The position numbers and the translations under genes are program-made. DNA of 64,000 nucleotides from Sclerodactyla briareus (lineage: Eukaryota; Echinodermata; Holothuroidea; Dendrochirotida; Sclerodactylidae), in NCBI GenBank assembly GCA_026419785.1, contig JAODTK010001444.1:868001-932000 (forward strand), in the 5' to 3' direction. This document shows positions 52,066-64,000 of the stretch, piece after piece. The notes under the pieces are model-generated. The model saw only the letters and a program-made list of their open reading frames with translations. It was not told the DNA's origin and did not search any database. Numbering within the stretch: position 1 is the stretch's first letter; each line of letters opens with the position of its first letter.

Positions 52066-54850
52066 GTTTATGGTAAATGATGATGCTGCACCACACTTTC
52101 ATGATAATCAGTTATTAATAAAATTGACATTCTGACCCCAAATGGCATTTGAATTTGATTTCCTCCACACCACTAATATGACAATCCATCAACATTTTTC
52201 AATTGAAAAAACATGAGAACTGACAGTGACTCCTACATAACCTAAAACATCAATCCAGCCCCAGTTACCCAATGTACCATCCCATGTGCTCCTGCTACAA
52301 GCAGCATTGTGTCCAAAATGCCAGGTAGGTTATCAATCATCACCCATCACCTACATGTACTTTTGGAAGGTGAATGAACCTTGATATCCACATTATATGT
52401 ATGACCTAACTGGAATATATACTACCCAATGGCACCAAGCTGCAGCACTTTCTTTTCGCTGTGCCTGTTAGTGTAGAACCCCAAGGCACACGATCACCAG
52501 TGAGAAGGAACTTACGGAACATGATTATGTAAGGAACATGGAATTATCACAAATGCAATCATATTGAACGCTGGAAATTGGAATGATGTTCATCATAGAG
52601 TCACCAATTTCTCAGTTAAAAGGGATATATTACCATCAAGAAGATCTGCAGTACAGATAGTGTATAAATGATATGATGGAATTCTTCTGATTTAGGGAAA
52701 TTCCAGAGTGAAGATAATTTTAGGCAGGCAGGCTCAGGCTTCATTTTAGGAAATAGTAGTTACAAATACTCACTAGTGCAATGTTCACTAGTGCAATAAT
52801 TTCCAAGAGTTAAAAGACAGTAATACTTACTATAACTTAATGTCTTCTTTCTTTTATTGGATCATGTTACCCAAATAAATATCAGGAAACCAAAAGGCTT
52901 AGTTAGGACCCATGTCAAAATCTAGGCAGCTGCTGCTCCTAGACAGACTGAGAAATCAAATTGACCAATAGAGACCCCATTGTTACCAGGCTGAACTGAA
53001 GGGAAACTGAAGGGTTGGTCAAGTGGGGTTGCCAGTGCATCTTTTGTTTTCCACCAAATTAGGATCAAGACAATATGACTTAGGCTATGGTGACATGTAA
53101 ATTACTGCTACGTACATATTCCATGTAGACAAGAATTATTGATGAATGTTCAAACAATCACCAGAATCGGTCCGAATATGGCATATCATAATCGGTATCG
53201 AACGTGAATGCTCATCAAGTTCCGATCATGAGATACCGATACCCGTAACACATGGTGTCAGACTTGCAACATTACCGCTCAAAATTAGAAACACTGGTAT
53301 GTAGCACACATTCAAAATATCAGGTTAAAGCAAACAATGTTTTGCTATTTCAAAAGCATCCGCCCCACCTCCCGAACCCGCTCCCCCGATAAATAAAAAC
53401 TCACCAACACAATTTATATGCTGTGCATCTGTGATATACATGTAACATGCTCAAACTATGCCCATTGGACACCCACACACATACTGCACACCACCACATA
53501 ACCACTGCCTCGATTTGCAGGATACGAAGCAAGGACACTGCCTGGATTTGATTGTAAATGTGCCAAATCATTGCTAAAACATTTATTCATTATCGTTGTA
53601 TTCAGTGAAATTGGGTGAATCATACATTCATCATTGAGTTTGAGTAGGTCATTATTATCTAACGCGAGTCCGGCCCACAGCATCATTATCGCGAATCGGC
53701 GATTGCTGGTGCTGGAGCGATTTGATTTTAGTCACAGTATCAATGCAAAAATCCCATTGACGTTAACCATGTTTGGAGAGATGATCAAGAGTGACTGCAC
53801 CAAAAAAAAACATTTGTACCACTATAGCTGTTGTTTTGTGTTGGTGTAGTCTGTACATGTACGCACTCACAACCGGCAGTTATGCTGCACTGGCATATCC
53901 ATGCAAACAGAAAAAAAATCCAGGCTTCTCGCATAGTTGGTCATGCATATTGACCTTATATTTACAATAGTATTGGAACTTCGGAATCCATTTCGAAGGC
54001 TGGCATATAATACTTTGATAATTCCTTCGCCTGAAGCCCAAACATATGCATGCAATAAAAGAAGAAATTGGATAAGTATTGACTTGGAACCAAAACTGAA
54101 TTATGAATAGGCCATCTGGACAAAGGAATCATCTCAGGCAAGGGCCGTATGTGGATGCAATTAATAATGAACGTGTAATGTGCCGACTTAAATAATAAGC
54201 CGATTCAAAATTGGAACCGATTATAGAAAGAAAAAAAAAATGGTAATCATAATGATCATTTGAACACTATAAGTCAACATATTACTCAACAATATTTTGC
54301 CCAACTCTGAATGCAGAATAATGCAGGTTAATATAATGCGGATCTATTAATTGGCCAATAATTTGCTGATGAAAGCCAATGCGAATAAACAGCTCCTCGC
54401 TCCCAATGGAACACTCACCGAAAAGAAAGTCAATTATATTAATTACTTACCAGTAGAGAATAATTTTTCAAGCACAATAACTGATGGCTGATCACTGTAT
54501 CATTAGCATTGCACTTACACAACTTTCTTAATTATAACCTCCAGCAGCCAGATTTCACAGGGAGCTAGTTCAACAGTTAATTTATACTTCTGTGTGTGAA
54601 CTGGTATTCAGAATTCTTGGGAGAGAATATTAGCCTGGTTCTGCCCTAAGATTGGCAGATCGAGAGGCCAACATCTGCGACGGGGGATCCGGCAGTTCCA
54701 CAACCTCCATTCCTTACACCAACATTTATCTTCTGTTCCTGCTTCTTTTTCATAATTCATTGCCCTCCATGACATTGAGAAACTTTAAGTCCAGCCATAT
54801 TAATACCCTTTTTGATGATATCATGTTAAAGAGAATAAAAAATCATTCAA
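52066..54850 (-). other. PKC upstream intron or flank, unassigned
   Basis: No C2-domain exon recognised on the minus strand despite looking for the expected family words. AT-rich, with A runs at 53801-53810 and 54230-54240. No repeats or RNA genes recognised. Confidence 0.45.
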
Positions 54851-54859
54851 ATATCACTT

Positions 54860-55135
54860 TGTTCCAGGTTTATAGCATGTTTGGTTGGGAAGATATGGCT
54901 CCTTCACTTTCATATAATCTGGTGATTCTGGCAAACTGGCAACCTATTTATGATGTCATATCTACCAATTAAAGAAAGAGTTAAGACATATTTATTTACC
55001 TTTTCTTCAAATTGGTAGATATGACTTCATCAAATATTTCGTGCCAAATTGCAAAATTGCTAACGTAGCAGTGCTAAATTAATAATCTTTAACAATTTGT
55101 AACTCTATAGCCAAACATGCCATGACATGAAACAA
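54860..55135. mobile_element. Imperfect ~120-bp inverted repeat (fold-back/MITE-like)
   Basis: The left arm includes GCATGTTTGG (54877) and GTCATATCTACCAATT (54956-54971). The right arm has the complements AATTGGTAGATATGAC (about 55009-55024) and CCAAACATGC (about 55112-55121). About 37 bases separate the inner arms. Inner arms match over 16 bases; outer arms match in patches. Fold-back structure with no coding capacity suggests a non-autonomous DNA element. Target-site duplications are not evident. Confidence 0.65.
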
Positions 55136-58100
55136 TTTGAATATTTTGGTTGGACTTGCCCTTTAATGGTAGTTTTATCATAATTAGCGCATTCTTAAAA
55201 TTCTTGTGTAAAGTCGCCCAACATTTTTTTTCTTCCCCTCCAATTCATCCTTTGATCCAGAATCAGACAACTGAATCCTCCCATATTCACACCAATGACT
55301 GGAGGGCAGTGATACCTAAAATATTCATCAGAAGGTGGATAGAGAATATGGCAGACACCTTCCGACGAGTCTAATGATGAAAGCATGTGTAGGATCTCGT
55401 AATGCAAGAAATCCAAGAACCAGCCAGGTCCATTTAAAACAACTGATATGGTTTATGGAGAGATCACCACACAAAATACATTTCTAGGAAAAACAAATAC
55501 TTAGAAATTTATTAGAAGGGCGGATAAAGCGATGGTGATCACTTTTTGTTGCGTCAAACAGTTGAAGCATGCGATCAGAGATGCTGGCATCTCGATCCAA
55601 GACACTCCATCAACTATCAGCCGGATGAGGCCTGAGCTGATAGGAAATTATCTATTTATTGTGGATACTGAAAAGATATCACACAAATGACTTTTCTGGG
55701 AAGAACTCGTAAATATTTATGGAAAGTGTGAATGCATACGGTAAGCACATTCCATTCAATAGAATGGTACAAAGCAGTATATATACAGGGATTTTGTATT
55801 GCAATCCAAATCACTCATTTAACTATTCTGTTCAGCTGAATTATCTGTGAGTTGAAATCATACTGATATGGTTACTGGATATAATTAGTTACACATACTA
55901 CTTTTTGGGTAAAACAAATTTCATGTCAGTTGCTTTGATTTTACACAACTTTGAAGGAGGTTAAGGTGACGTCCTCCCCCTCCCCCATCTCTCACTATCT
56001 AGAACAAATTCCTGCCTTTGACAGATGGTGCGCAAATTTTGTTGAATCGGAAGGAAGAAGTGACATGAAGGGAATCTGTACTTCAAACCCCTATGCAGTG
56101 ATGTATGGCAAGGTCCCAGTCCCTCTATAGTCAGTCTAAATCCCAGCTGAATTTAACCTCATATAGAATACTGGATAGGTGATAGATGATACCCAGTGTA
56201 TGTTCAGCAGCGGACATTCAGAATTTTATTCACCTTCTTCACTGGGCCAATGGGGAGCTTTAGATTTCACAACAGCAATGGCAACGTATGACGTAAAGTT
56301 TTCCACCCCACGTTGTAGACCACGTCGCTGTTCTGCAGTAAGGGCACTTTACATTTCTACGACATGTCAATGTGCCAGTTGCTTGATTACGAATGCGCGT
56401 TCGGTTTTTGACCGTAAAATTCCCACATTCCATTGTTTAGCCTGTTGGATGATGCCACGCGCTGGGTTCGAGTTCACGTCGTAGTGATGATGTTGAAAGT
56501 GAGTGACTCCCGTCGCAGATCGACATAGTACAGCAGTTGGTGAAGTTGTCGCATGTGCAGTAGGTTCAACATTGCGTCATACTCAGTTGTTGCCGTCGTG
56601 AATCTGAAGCTCCCTATTGTCTCCAATATTTCTAAACCTACTCTTGTGTTCGCGCCTAACCCATGCTTACTTCAGCTAGAGCTGAACTTTTTTGGCCCCT
56701 GTGAATATCACACGAATGACCTTTCTGGGAAGAACGTATTTCTAAATATTTATCAAAAGGATGTATACAAGATGAGGAGCTTATAGTGATTCTGACAGTG
56801 AAAGTGTAAATGGATCTTGTACTTCATCTCAATTCCTGCAATTCTCCCAACAGTCCCCCCCCCCCTTCTCTACCCAAAAACCATAGGTATCATGTATTCA
56901 TTAGGGGAACCCACATACCAAGTATGAGCTTCATCTATCCAGGTAGGGTTAGTTATCATTTTAACAAGCCAGGCACAGTCATGACGGCACACATTTCTCT
57001 GACATTATCAAGAAATCACTAGCAGCAATCAACATGATGAGCATGTCGTGTGGGTGCAGAGCACATCCTCTGAAGTTATAAGCTGTTGGCATGCTATTGA
57101 CTGTTTCAAACTCTTAACTACTTTAGCCGAGACCTTAGTAGTGAACTGGGAGGTAGGGGTCGGAAGGTAATGTTAAAGGTTAGTATCAGATGTTTAGGTA
57201 AGATTTAATGACAAATAAACATGTACATGATGTAAACAATTAACTTTCTATGGCATGTGGAGAACAACGAGGGCCTATTCTACAGCCTGGCGATCTGGAG
57301 AGTAAACAGATGGAATGTCTCTCTTCCATGTGGAAATATGTCACAATGCAAGGCCAGTTCCAGTAGGCATGTTCTATGGGGTGTTTGCAGAAGAAGAGAA
57401 CCAACCCAATACAACCAGGCAAGCTGAGGAGTATAGACCTGGTTACTGCACTACTTATCATTTGGACCTGAAGGGCCAGATGATATATTGCGTCAGTTTC
57501 ATCCATATTTACGGATACCATAGAAATGGTTGCTGTGGTAGCAATTGTGGGGGTTAAGAACTATGCACTGAGAGATACCCAATGGTGAGGGTACCCAAGA
57601 AGTGAGGTAGTGCACTCAAAAAGGATGTCTGTTTAGTGTGTGAGTGTAATGTGCATTTTGGGGGGCATGTCTGTCAGATTATTTTCATTTTTTTTTCGCA
57701 AATTATACCCCTAGTTGGGACATGGGTGACCAAACATTGTTAAATTTTGACACACGCCTAAGCATTTCTAAGTATACTTTCTTTACGAAATTAGGCAGCA
57801 ATTATCGGGGTTGTGAAATTTAGGAGAGGAAAATACAAATTTTGTGAGAAGGTAATCATGCAATCAGCCAAAAATTACTAGAAATATGGATTGTTAAAGG
57901 CAGAAGAAACATGATTTTTGGCAAAATTTTCTCTTTTTGATATTCAAAGATTGGGAAGGACTGTATGGTCATCAAATTATGGAACGAGGAGAAGTATCAA
58001 AACAGAGGTTTCCCTTATGCCCAGCATTTATGCTGTTAATTTCCTGAAATTTCTATGAACATGACCTTTTTGGGAGAAAAACTGCTGTTTTCAACGTATT

Positions 58101-58425
58101 GTGATCAATTTTCACTATTTGCAACTTTCAAGAAATTTTGAGATAGAAGTCACTAAATTTCTTCAAGGATGACGGTGGGATCCTGCAACTCTGGGGATTG
58201 CCCTCTCATTGTTAGTTGCAGGTCTCTCACAAGGTACACAGATCATGCCACTTTGGAAGAGGGGGTGGGGAAGATTAACAGGGGGCAACATGACAAATGC
58301 CAATTCCTATATTCCCAACAGTCTCATGTACTGTACTGGTTGCGTAGCAGGATTACCAAGTCTTTATTATGTCCTAACAACAAGCATTAACCCTGATCCT
58401 CCCTGATCTATCATAATCTTTGAAA
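55136..58425 (-). other. Upstream intron or flank with short dispersed repeats
   Basis: A motif of the form GATATGG/ATCACACAAATGACTTTTCTGG...AAGAAC...AAATATTTAT recurs at about 55446, 55676, 55866 (partial) and 56704. A dispersed-repeat segment with CATGTATTCATTAGGGGAAC and ACCAAGTATGAGCTTC is at 56890-56940. No PKC exon or other gene recognised. Open frames at 56179-56484 and 57240-57557 have no known motif. Confidence 0.5.
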
Positions 58426-60240
58426 TGTGCTAACAATTTGTTGACTGTGCTAACCCCCCTTATTAATGTGGTAATTACTTGTTGACTGCGCTGACCAATT
58501 AATATTTGTGATATCCACTTATTAATTGTGCTAACTACTTGTTAGTTATGGTAACTACTTGTGGACTGTGCTGACCACTCGTTGACTACTTGTTGACTGT
58601 GCTAACCATTTGTTGACTGTGCTGACCACTCGTTGACTACTTGTTGACCGTGTCAACTACTTACTGACTGTGCTGACCACTTGTTGACTGTATGCAGACT
58701 ACTTGTTGACTGTGCTGACCACTTGTTGACTGTGCAGGACTACTTGTTGACTGTGCTGACCACATGTTTACTGTGCTGACCACAGTTGACTATGCAGACT
58801 ACTTGTTGACTGTGCTGACCACTTGTTTTTCTTTGCTGACCACTTGTTGACTGTTCTGACCACTTGTTGACTGTGCTGAACACTTGTTGACTGTGGCTGA
58901 CCACTTGTTGACTATGCTGACAACTTGTTGACTATGCTGACCACATGTTGACTGTGCAACTACTTGTTGACTGTGCGGACCACTTTTTTGACTGTGCAGG
59001 ACTACTTGTTGACTGTGCTGACCACATGCTGACTGTACAGACTACTTGTTGACTGTGCTGATGACATGTTGACTGTGCTGAACACTTGTTGACTGTGCTG
59101 ACACTTGTTGACTGTGCTGAACACTTGTTGCCTGTGCTGACCACTTGTTTTGACTATACGATCAACTTGTTGAATGTTCCAAATAATAAGTTTCCACTAT
59201 GTTAACTGCTCAATGACTGTGCTAACCCTTGTTGACTGTGCTGACCACTCGTTGACTACTTGTTGACTGTGTCAACTACTTATTGACTGTGCTGACCACT
59301 TGTTGACTGTATGCAGACTACTTGTTGACTGTGCTGACTACTTGTTGACTGTGCTTACCACTTGTTGACTGTGCAGACTACTTGTTGACTGTGCTGACCA
59401 CATGTTGACTGTGCTGACCACATGTTGACTATGCAGACTACTTGTTGACTGTGCTGACTACTTTTTGACTGTGCTGACCACTGTTGACTGTCCTGACCAC
59501 TTGTTTGACTGTGCTGACCAACTTGTTGACTGTGCAGACTACTTGTTGACTGTGGCTGACCACTTGTTGACTATGCTGACCACATGTTGACTGTGCTGAC
59601 TACTTGTTGACTGTGCAGACTACTTGTTGACTGTGCAGACTACTTTTTGACTGTGGTGACCACATGACTGTGCAGACTACTTTTTGACTGTGCTGACCAC
59701 TGTTGACTGTGCTGACCACATTTTGACTGTGCAGACTACTTGTTGACTATGCTGACAACTTGTTGACTATGCTGACCATTGTTGACTGTGCTGAACACTT
59801 GTTGACTGTGCTGACCACTCGTTGACTACTTGTTGACAGTGTCAACTACTTATTGACTGTGCTGACCACATTTTGACTGTGCAGACTACTTGTGACTGTG
59901 CTGACGACATGTTGACTGTGCTGAACCACTTGTTGACTGTGCTGAACACTTGTTGCCTGTGCTGACCACTTGTAGACTGTGCTAAGCATTTGTTCACTAG
60001 GCTAACTACTTGTTAACTATACAACAACTTGTTGAATGTTCCAAATAATAAGTTTTCACTATGTTAACTACTCATTGACTGTGCTAACTACTTGTTAGTT
60101 ATGGTAACTACTTGTGGACTGTGCTAAACACTTGTTAGTTATTTTAACTTCTTGTTGACTGTGCTGAACACTTGTAAACTATGCTACCTACTCGTTGACT
60201 GTACTGACAACTTGTTGACTGTGCTAACCATTCTGTTATG
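58426..60240. repeat. ~20-bp minisatellite, roughly 85-90 copies
   Basis: The unit ACTTGTTGACTGTGCTGACC is repeated through 1.8 kb, with a second type GTGCAGACTACTTGTTGACT interspersed. Higher-order repeats are visible: a long block near 58440-58700 with CCACTCGTTGACTACTTGTT reappears at 59235-59300 and 59815-59845. A TGAATGTTCCAAATAATAAG segment occurs at about 59172 and 60033. Both ends are more diverged. Frames crossing it are repeat-derived. Confidence 0.95.
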
Positions 60241-60945
60241 TGATTGCAACTGTTATCGCAAACCACATACAATGTTCATTTTCCACAGACTAACTCCATC
60301 ACAATGAGCATGAAGCATAAGTCTGTTGATTTTACCACAAGCTACGCTGAATCTGCTAATAATGTGACCAACCTCAAGGTCTAATGAAGGGCTAATGAAT
60401 TTCGCTGACATGCAGGGGGTTGATACAAGTAATGGAATTGAGTGCTGCTTACCTACGGAAGGGAGAATATTATTTATTTAGCCTTCAGAGCACAGTGTAT
60501 CTAAAAGTGTCACTGCACTAATGCTGTCTAACAAATGTATGGCCAGAAATGTCTGTGGGAAGAATCCCTGCCCAGAAAAAATTGATTCTTCATATAGCAC
60601 TTGGTCAATACAGTGATATTCCATAATTTGCCAGTTGTCTTTAGAATACCTTTGTGAAGCTTAAGCAAGCAATGTACCCTTTGATATTTGTCTGAGTAGT
60701 AGGGAACAATGGAGTAGGCAACATTGCTTAGAATCAGCCCAAAATATTATTTAGAAGTCTGCATAATGGCCTGTACAACTGCTATTGGAGTTGGTTTTTT
60801 TCTTCTTCAGATCAGCATTTTAATCAGGGAGAGGAAGGGCGGAGGGGAGAGAGGATCAAACACACTCCTACTGAGCTGTCCTTTAGTGCAGCTTTCAAGA
60901 GTGCTACACTCTCCGATTGACTCTTTTAATGCCTGTTTCCTGTGA
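60241..60945. other. Unassigned spacer between two minisatellites
   Basis: No exon or repeat recognised in about 700 bases. Confidence 0.5.
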
Positions 60946-62205
60946 TCAGAAGGTGCCTAAATAGCAGTAACTCACTCTATGGGGCTGTCAGGAAGCATAC
61001 GTGTTTCCTGTGATCACGGGGTACCTTAATGGCAGTAACTTACTCTATGTCATTGTTAGGAAGCATGCCTGTTTCCTGTATCAAGTGGTACCTTAATGGC
61101 AGTAACTTACTCTATGGGGTTGTCAGGAAGCATGCCTGTTTCCTGTATCAAGTGGTACCTTAATGGCAGTAACTTACTCTATGGGGTTGTCAGGGAGCAT
61201 GCCAGTGTCTTGTGATCAGGAGGTACCTTAATGGCAGTACTTACTTTATGGGGTTGTCAGGAAGCATGCCTATTTCCTGTGATCAGGAGTACCTTAATGG
61301 CAGTAACTTACTTTATGGGGTTGTCAGGAAGCATGCCTGTGTCCTGTGATCAGGAGGTACCTTAATGGCAGTAACTTACTCTATGGGGTTGTCAGGGAGC
61401 ATGCCAGTGTCCTGTGATCAGGAGGTACCTTAATGGCAGTAACTTACTTTATGGGGTTGTCAGGAAGCATGCCTGTGTCCTGTGATCAGGGGGTACCTTA
61501 ATGGCCGTAACTTACTCCATGGGGTTGTCAGGAGCATGCCTGTGTCCTGTGATCAGGAGGTACCTTAATGGCAGTACTTACTTTATGGGGTTGTCAGGAG
61601 CATGCCTGTTTCCTGTATCAAGTGGTACCTTAATGGCAGTAACTTACTTTATGGGGTTGTCAGGAAGCATGCCTGTGTCCTGTGATCAGGAGGTACCTTA
61701 ATGGCAGTAACTTACTTTATGGGGTTGTCAGGAAGCATGCCTGTTCCTGTATCAAGTGGTACCTTAATGGCAGTAACTTACTTTATGGGGTTGTCAGGAG
61801 CATGCCTGTGTCCTGTGATCAGAGTACCACCCTAATGGCAGTAACTTACTCCATGGGGTTGTCAGGAGCATGCCTGTTTCCTGTGACCAGGGGGTACCTT
61901 AATGGCAGTAACTTACTCCATGGGGTTGTCAGGAAGCATGCCTGTGTCCTGTGATCAGGGGGTACCTTAATGGCAGTAACTTACTCTATGGGGTTGTCAG
62001 GAAGCATGCCTATTTCCTGTGATCAGGGTACCTTAATGGCAGTAACTTACTCCTGGGGTTGTCAGGAAGCATGCCTGTTCCCTGTGACCAGGGGGTACCT
62101 TAATGGCAGTAACTTACTCCTGGGGTTGTCAGGAAGCATGCCTATTTCCTGTGATCAGGGGGTACCTTAATGGCAGTAACTTACTCTATGGGGTTGTCAG
62201 TCTTC
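60946..62205. repeat. ~68-bp minisatellite, about 19 copies
   Basis: Unit words: GGGGTTGTCAGGAAGCATGC, CTGTGTCCTGTGATCAGG, AGGTACCTTAATGGCAGTAA and CTTACTCTAT. Two subtypes alternate irregularly: TGTGATCAGGAGGTACC and TGTATCAAGTGGTACC. Single-base length variants (GGAGCATGC versus GGAAGCATGC, CAGTACTT versus CAGTAACTT) occur throughout. Plus-strand frames at 61501-62170 are repeat by-products. Confidence 0.95.
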
Positions 62206-63299
62206 TGACGACAGGCAGTACTATGGCTGTAGCCCCACCCCCATGGGCTGGGGGAATATAGTTCAGGGTAAATGCTGGTTGGCTGCTCGACCAGGTCAAA
62301 CGTGCAGTAATACATTATGGTACATGCCACACCTTTACAGACTTGTGTTAATATAACCTGTTAAGTGCCACAAAAGGTATATTGGACATCTACTAAGAAG
62401 CTGGTTATAAATAGATAGGATGAGTAGTAACTGGGGGAGGGGAATGAAATAAGAGTCACTGCATTTCTTTCCATGTGCAAAATATTTGCAAAACAACCAA
62501 GTATATTTTGGCATATTTTTTTTACATAATATAAATATAATGCTAAATGTTAGTGTGTGCTGCATTAGTAACAAACTGCAACCGCAGACCCAGGATATTG
62601 GGTCCCACTTGTGTAAAATATACTGTGAAGAAGCGAATTGCTTTTTCATGCGAATCACTACTATGACTGCATTGCCCAGATAGGAACTCACCGTACTTAT
62701 GATATTGTTCCTCTTCACCTGATGTCGGGGGAAGTGTAGAACTACTCAGGTAATCAAGTTGTTGTTAAAAGTTAAATCTGGCCTAAACTTCTATATATTT
62801 ATATTAGCACAGATATCCTCCAAGCTATTACTATATAGGACTTCAAAACAAACTGCATAAATAATTACAAGCTATTTCATTCAAAAGTTAGTTCATCCCC
62901 CCTCCAGAATTCAACAACGAACTAGAAAAACTAATGACGGTTCATAGTGTTATGCACTTGGTATTGGACAGCTGTGGAACCTCTCTCTCTGTCTGCACTA
63001 CTTGGGGAGCTCACAAGAAGTCACTGTCCACACAGATGGGGGGGGGCGAACTGCACTTCATTTTAGAGAGGTTTATATCCAGTATAGAAGATTGAAAAAC
63101 ATTCTTCAGATACTACTGTAACAATCACTGCCCAAGCTAGATTCTGATATAATTTTCAAATTTCGCTGAGCAACTTTCAGGGAGAAAACATGTGGTTACC
63201 ATTCACATATAATCTCCTCGCAGGACCCCTCAAGGAACTTTGACCTCAATTCCTGGACCAAACCACATGTAACACAAATGATTACCCTGACCAAAAAAC
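62206..63299 (-). other. Unassigned sequence with one weak PKC exon candidate
   Basis: On the minus strand, 62735-62682 ends in a good donor (CG|GTGAGTTCC) and contains TTCTACACT and GTGAAGAGGAACAATAT, which could encode FYT...SGEEEQYHKY. This resembles the FYNVP...GE stretch at the end of the conventional-PKC C2 domain. It needs an indel to stay open, the acceptor is poor, and its phase does not fit the next exon without a further indel. Otherwise nothing recognised. Confidence 0.3.
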
Positions 63300-63860
63300 A
63301 TCCATGACAATCTCTGTAGCAGAAGTAGCATTTGATTTCGGAGTTCGGACAACTTTTTCACATTATTGCCCATTTATACCCTTTACAGACTTCTTGACCT
63401 GAAATTCCCACTACAAGTATTCATCATGACGAAACTGAGCAGCACATGGAAATCCAACTTTACTTGCAAGAGGAGTACATTTCACAGTTTACCACAACCT
63501 TCAATGACCTTAACCATAACCTTTGGGCTGTTGAAGGTCACCCAGCAGTCAATGAATATTATGTCCAACTTTGGTCAACATCCATCAAAGCGTGAGTGTT
63601 TAAGGGCCAAAAACATGCATTTGCAGTATTAGTCGCTTGAACAAAATTGCCTGTGCCCCTTTCAATTAACTCTCACCTTCAATTCCTAGAGGACGCAAGG
63701 TACCACTAGTCAACATGTATCATGTCCATCCGACCTAATCTGCAGGAGAAGTAGCATTCTGCAGTTTTTCCACATAATGGCCCATTGTGCCCCTTCAATG
63801 CTGTTTGACCTTTAATGATGACCCATAAGTCAATAAACATTGTAACAACTCAGGGAGGGG
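63300..63860. repeat. Two diverged copies of a dispersed TGACC-style repeat
   Basis: CTGTAGCAGAAGTAGCATTT followed by CACATTATTGCCCATTTATA (63315-63380) corresponds to CTGCAGGAGAAGTAGCATTC followed by CACATAATGGCCCATTGTGC (63741-63792), about 425 bases apart. The surrounding text has repeated GACCTTAACC/GACCTTTAATGATGACC phrases like other dispersed repeats of this genome. Confidence 0.6.
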
Positions 63861-63934
63861 TGTGTAGCCCCTTGCCTGCGCCATTCCGCTCTCAACACCA
63901 AGACTATGACTGAAAATAAGAAAAAGTACAAGGT

Positions 63935-64000
63935 GCTGTAATTCATTATGTATAATTTTCGGTCAGGCCAGACCGAAAATTATACATAATGAATTACAGC
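63935..64000. repeat. Perfect 30-bp inverted repeat with 6-base loop at window end
   Basis: 63935-63964 and 63971-64000 are exact reverse complements, separated by AGGCCA. The right arm ends at the last base of the window, so the true arms may be longer. The centre GGTCAGGCCAGACC followed by GAAAATT is similar in form to GGTCCAAGGCGGACC-GAAAATT at 40531. Confidence 0.95.

Overview
The window is animal nuclear DNA. It holds a spliced protein-kinase gene with GT-AG introns of about 0.6-3.2 kb, SINE- and LINE-derived repeats, and many minisatellites; there are no compact gene clusters or operon-like spacing. The repeat style (dispersed blocks rich in TGACCT, tRNA-derived SINEs, AATAAA-type retroelement tails) and the kinase sequence suit a marine invertebrate, possibly a deuterostome such as an echinoderm or hemichordate. 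That placement is inference and is weak.

The only gene I can support is on the minus strand between 51487 and 36567. Seven exons encode the last ~369 residues of a conventional (alpha/beta-type) protein kinase C: end of the V3 hinge, the whole kinase domain and the AGC C-terminal tail to the stop. The C1 and C2 domains and the start codon must lie beyond position 51487, probably mostly past the end of the window; one weak candidate exon is at 62682-62735. Four of the seven exons carry frame-breaking indels (one has six in 104 bases), while splice sites, phases and catalytic residues are intact. I read these as local consensus errors rather than a decayed gene.

Layout: 1-1157, nothing recognised. 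1158-9920, nearly three tandem copies of a ~3.1-3.2 kb composite repeat whose copies differ mainly by tiny indels, as expected of poorly polished long-read sequence. 9921-23320, largely unassigned sequence with AT microsatellites and a ~40-bp minisatellite split by ~0.9 kb. 23321-24670, a ~72-bp minisatellite. 24671-32960, unassigned sequence with AAGTC-rich repeats, a dispersed relative of the 3.1-kb unit and an antisense tRNA-like SINE. 32961-34215, a 44-bp minisatellite. 34780-35400, a ~336-bp tandem duplication. 36567-51487, the PKC exons, whose introns hold a CR1/L2-like LINE relic with a SINE and two minisatellites. 51488-64000, upstream intron or flank of PKC with three more minisatellites, a fold-back element near 55 kb and a perfect 30-bp inverted repeat reaching the last base.

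Most long open frames in the window are by-products of tandem repeats and were not annotated as genes.
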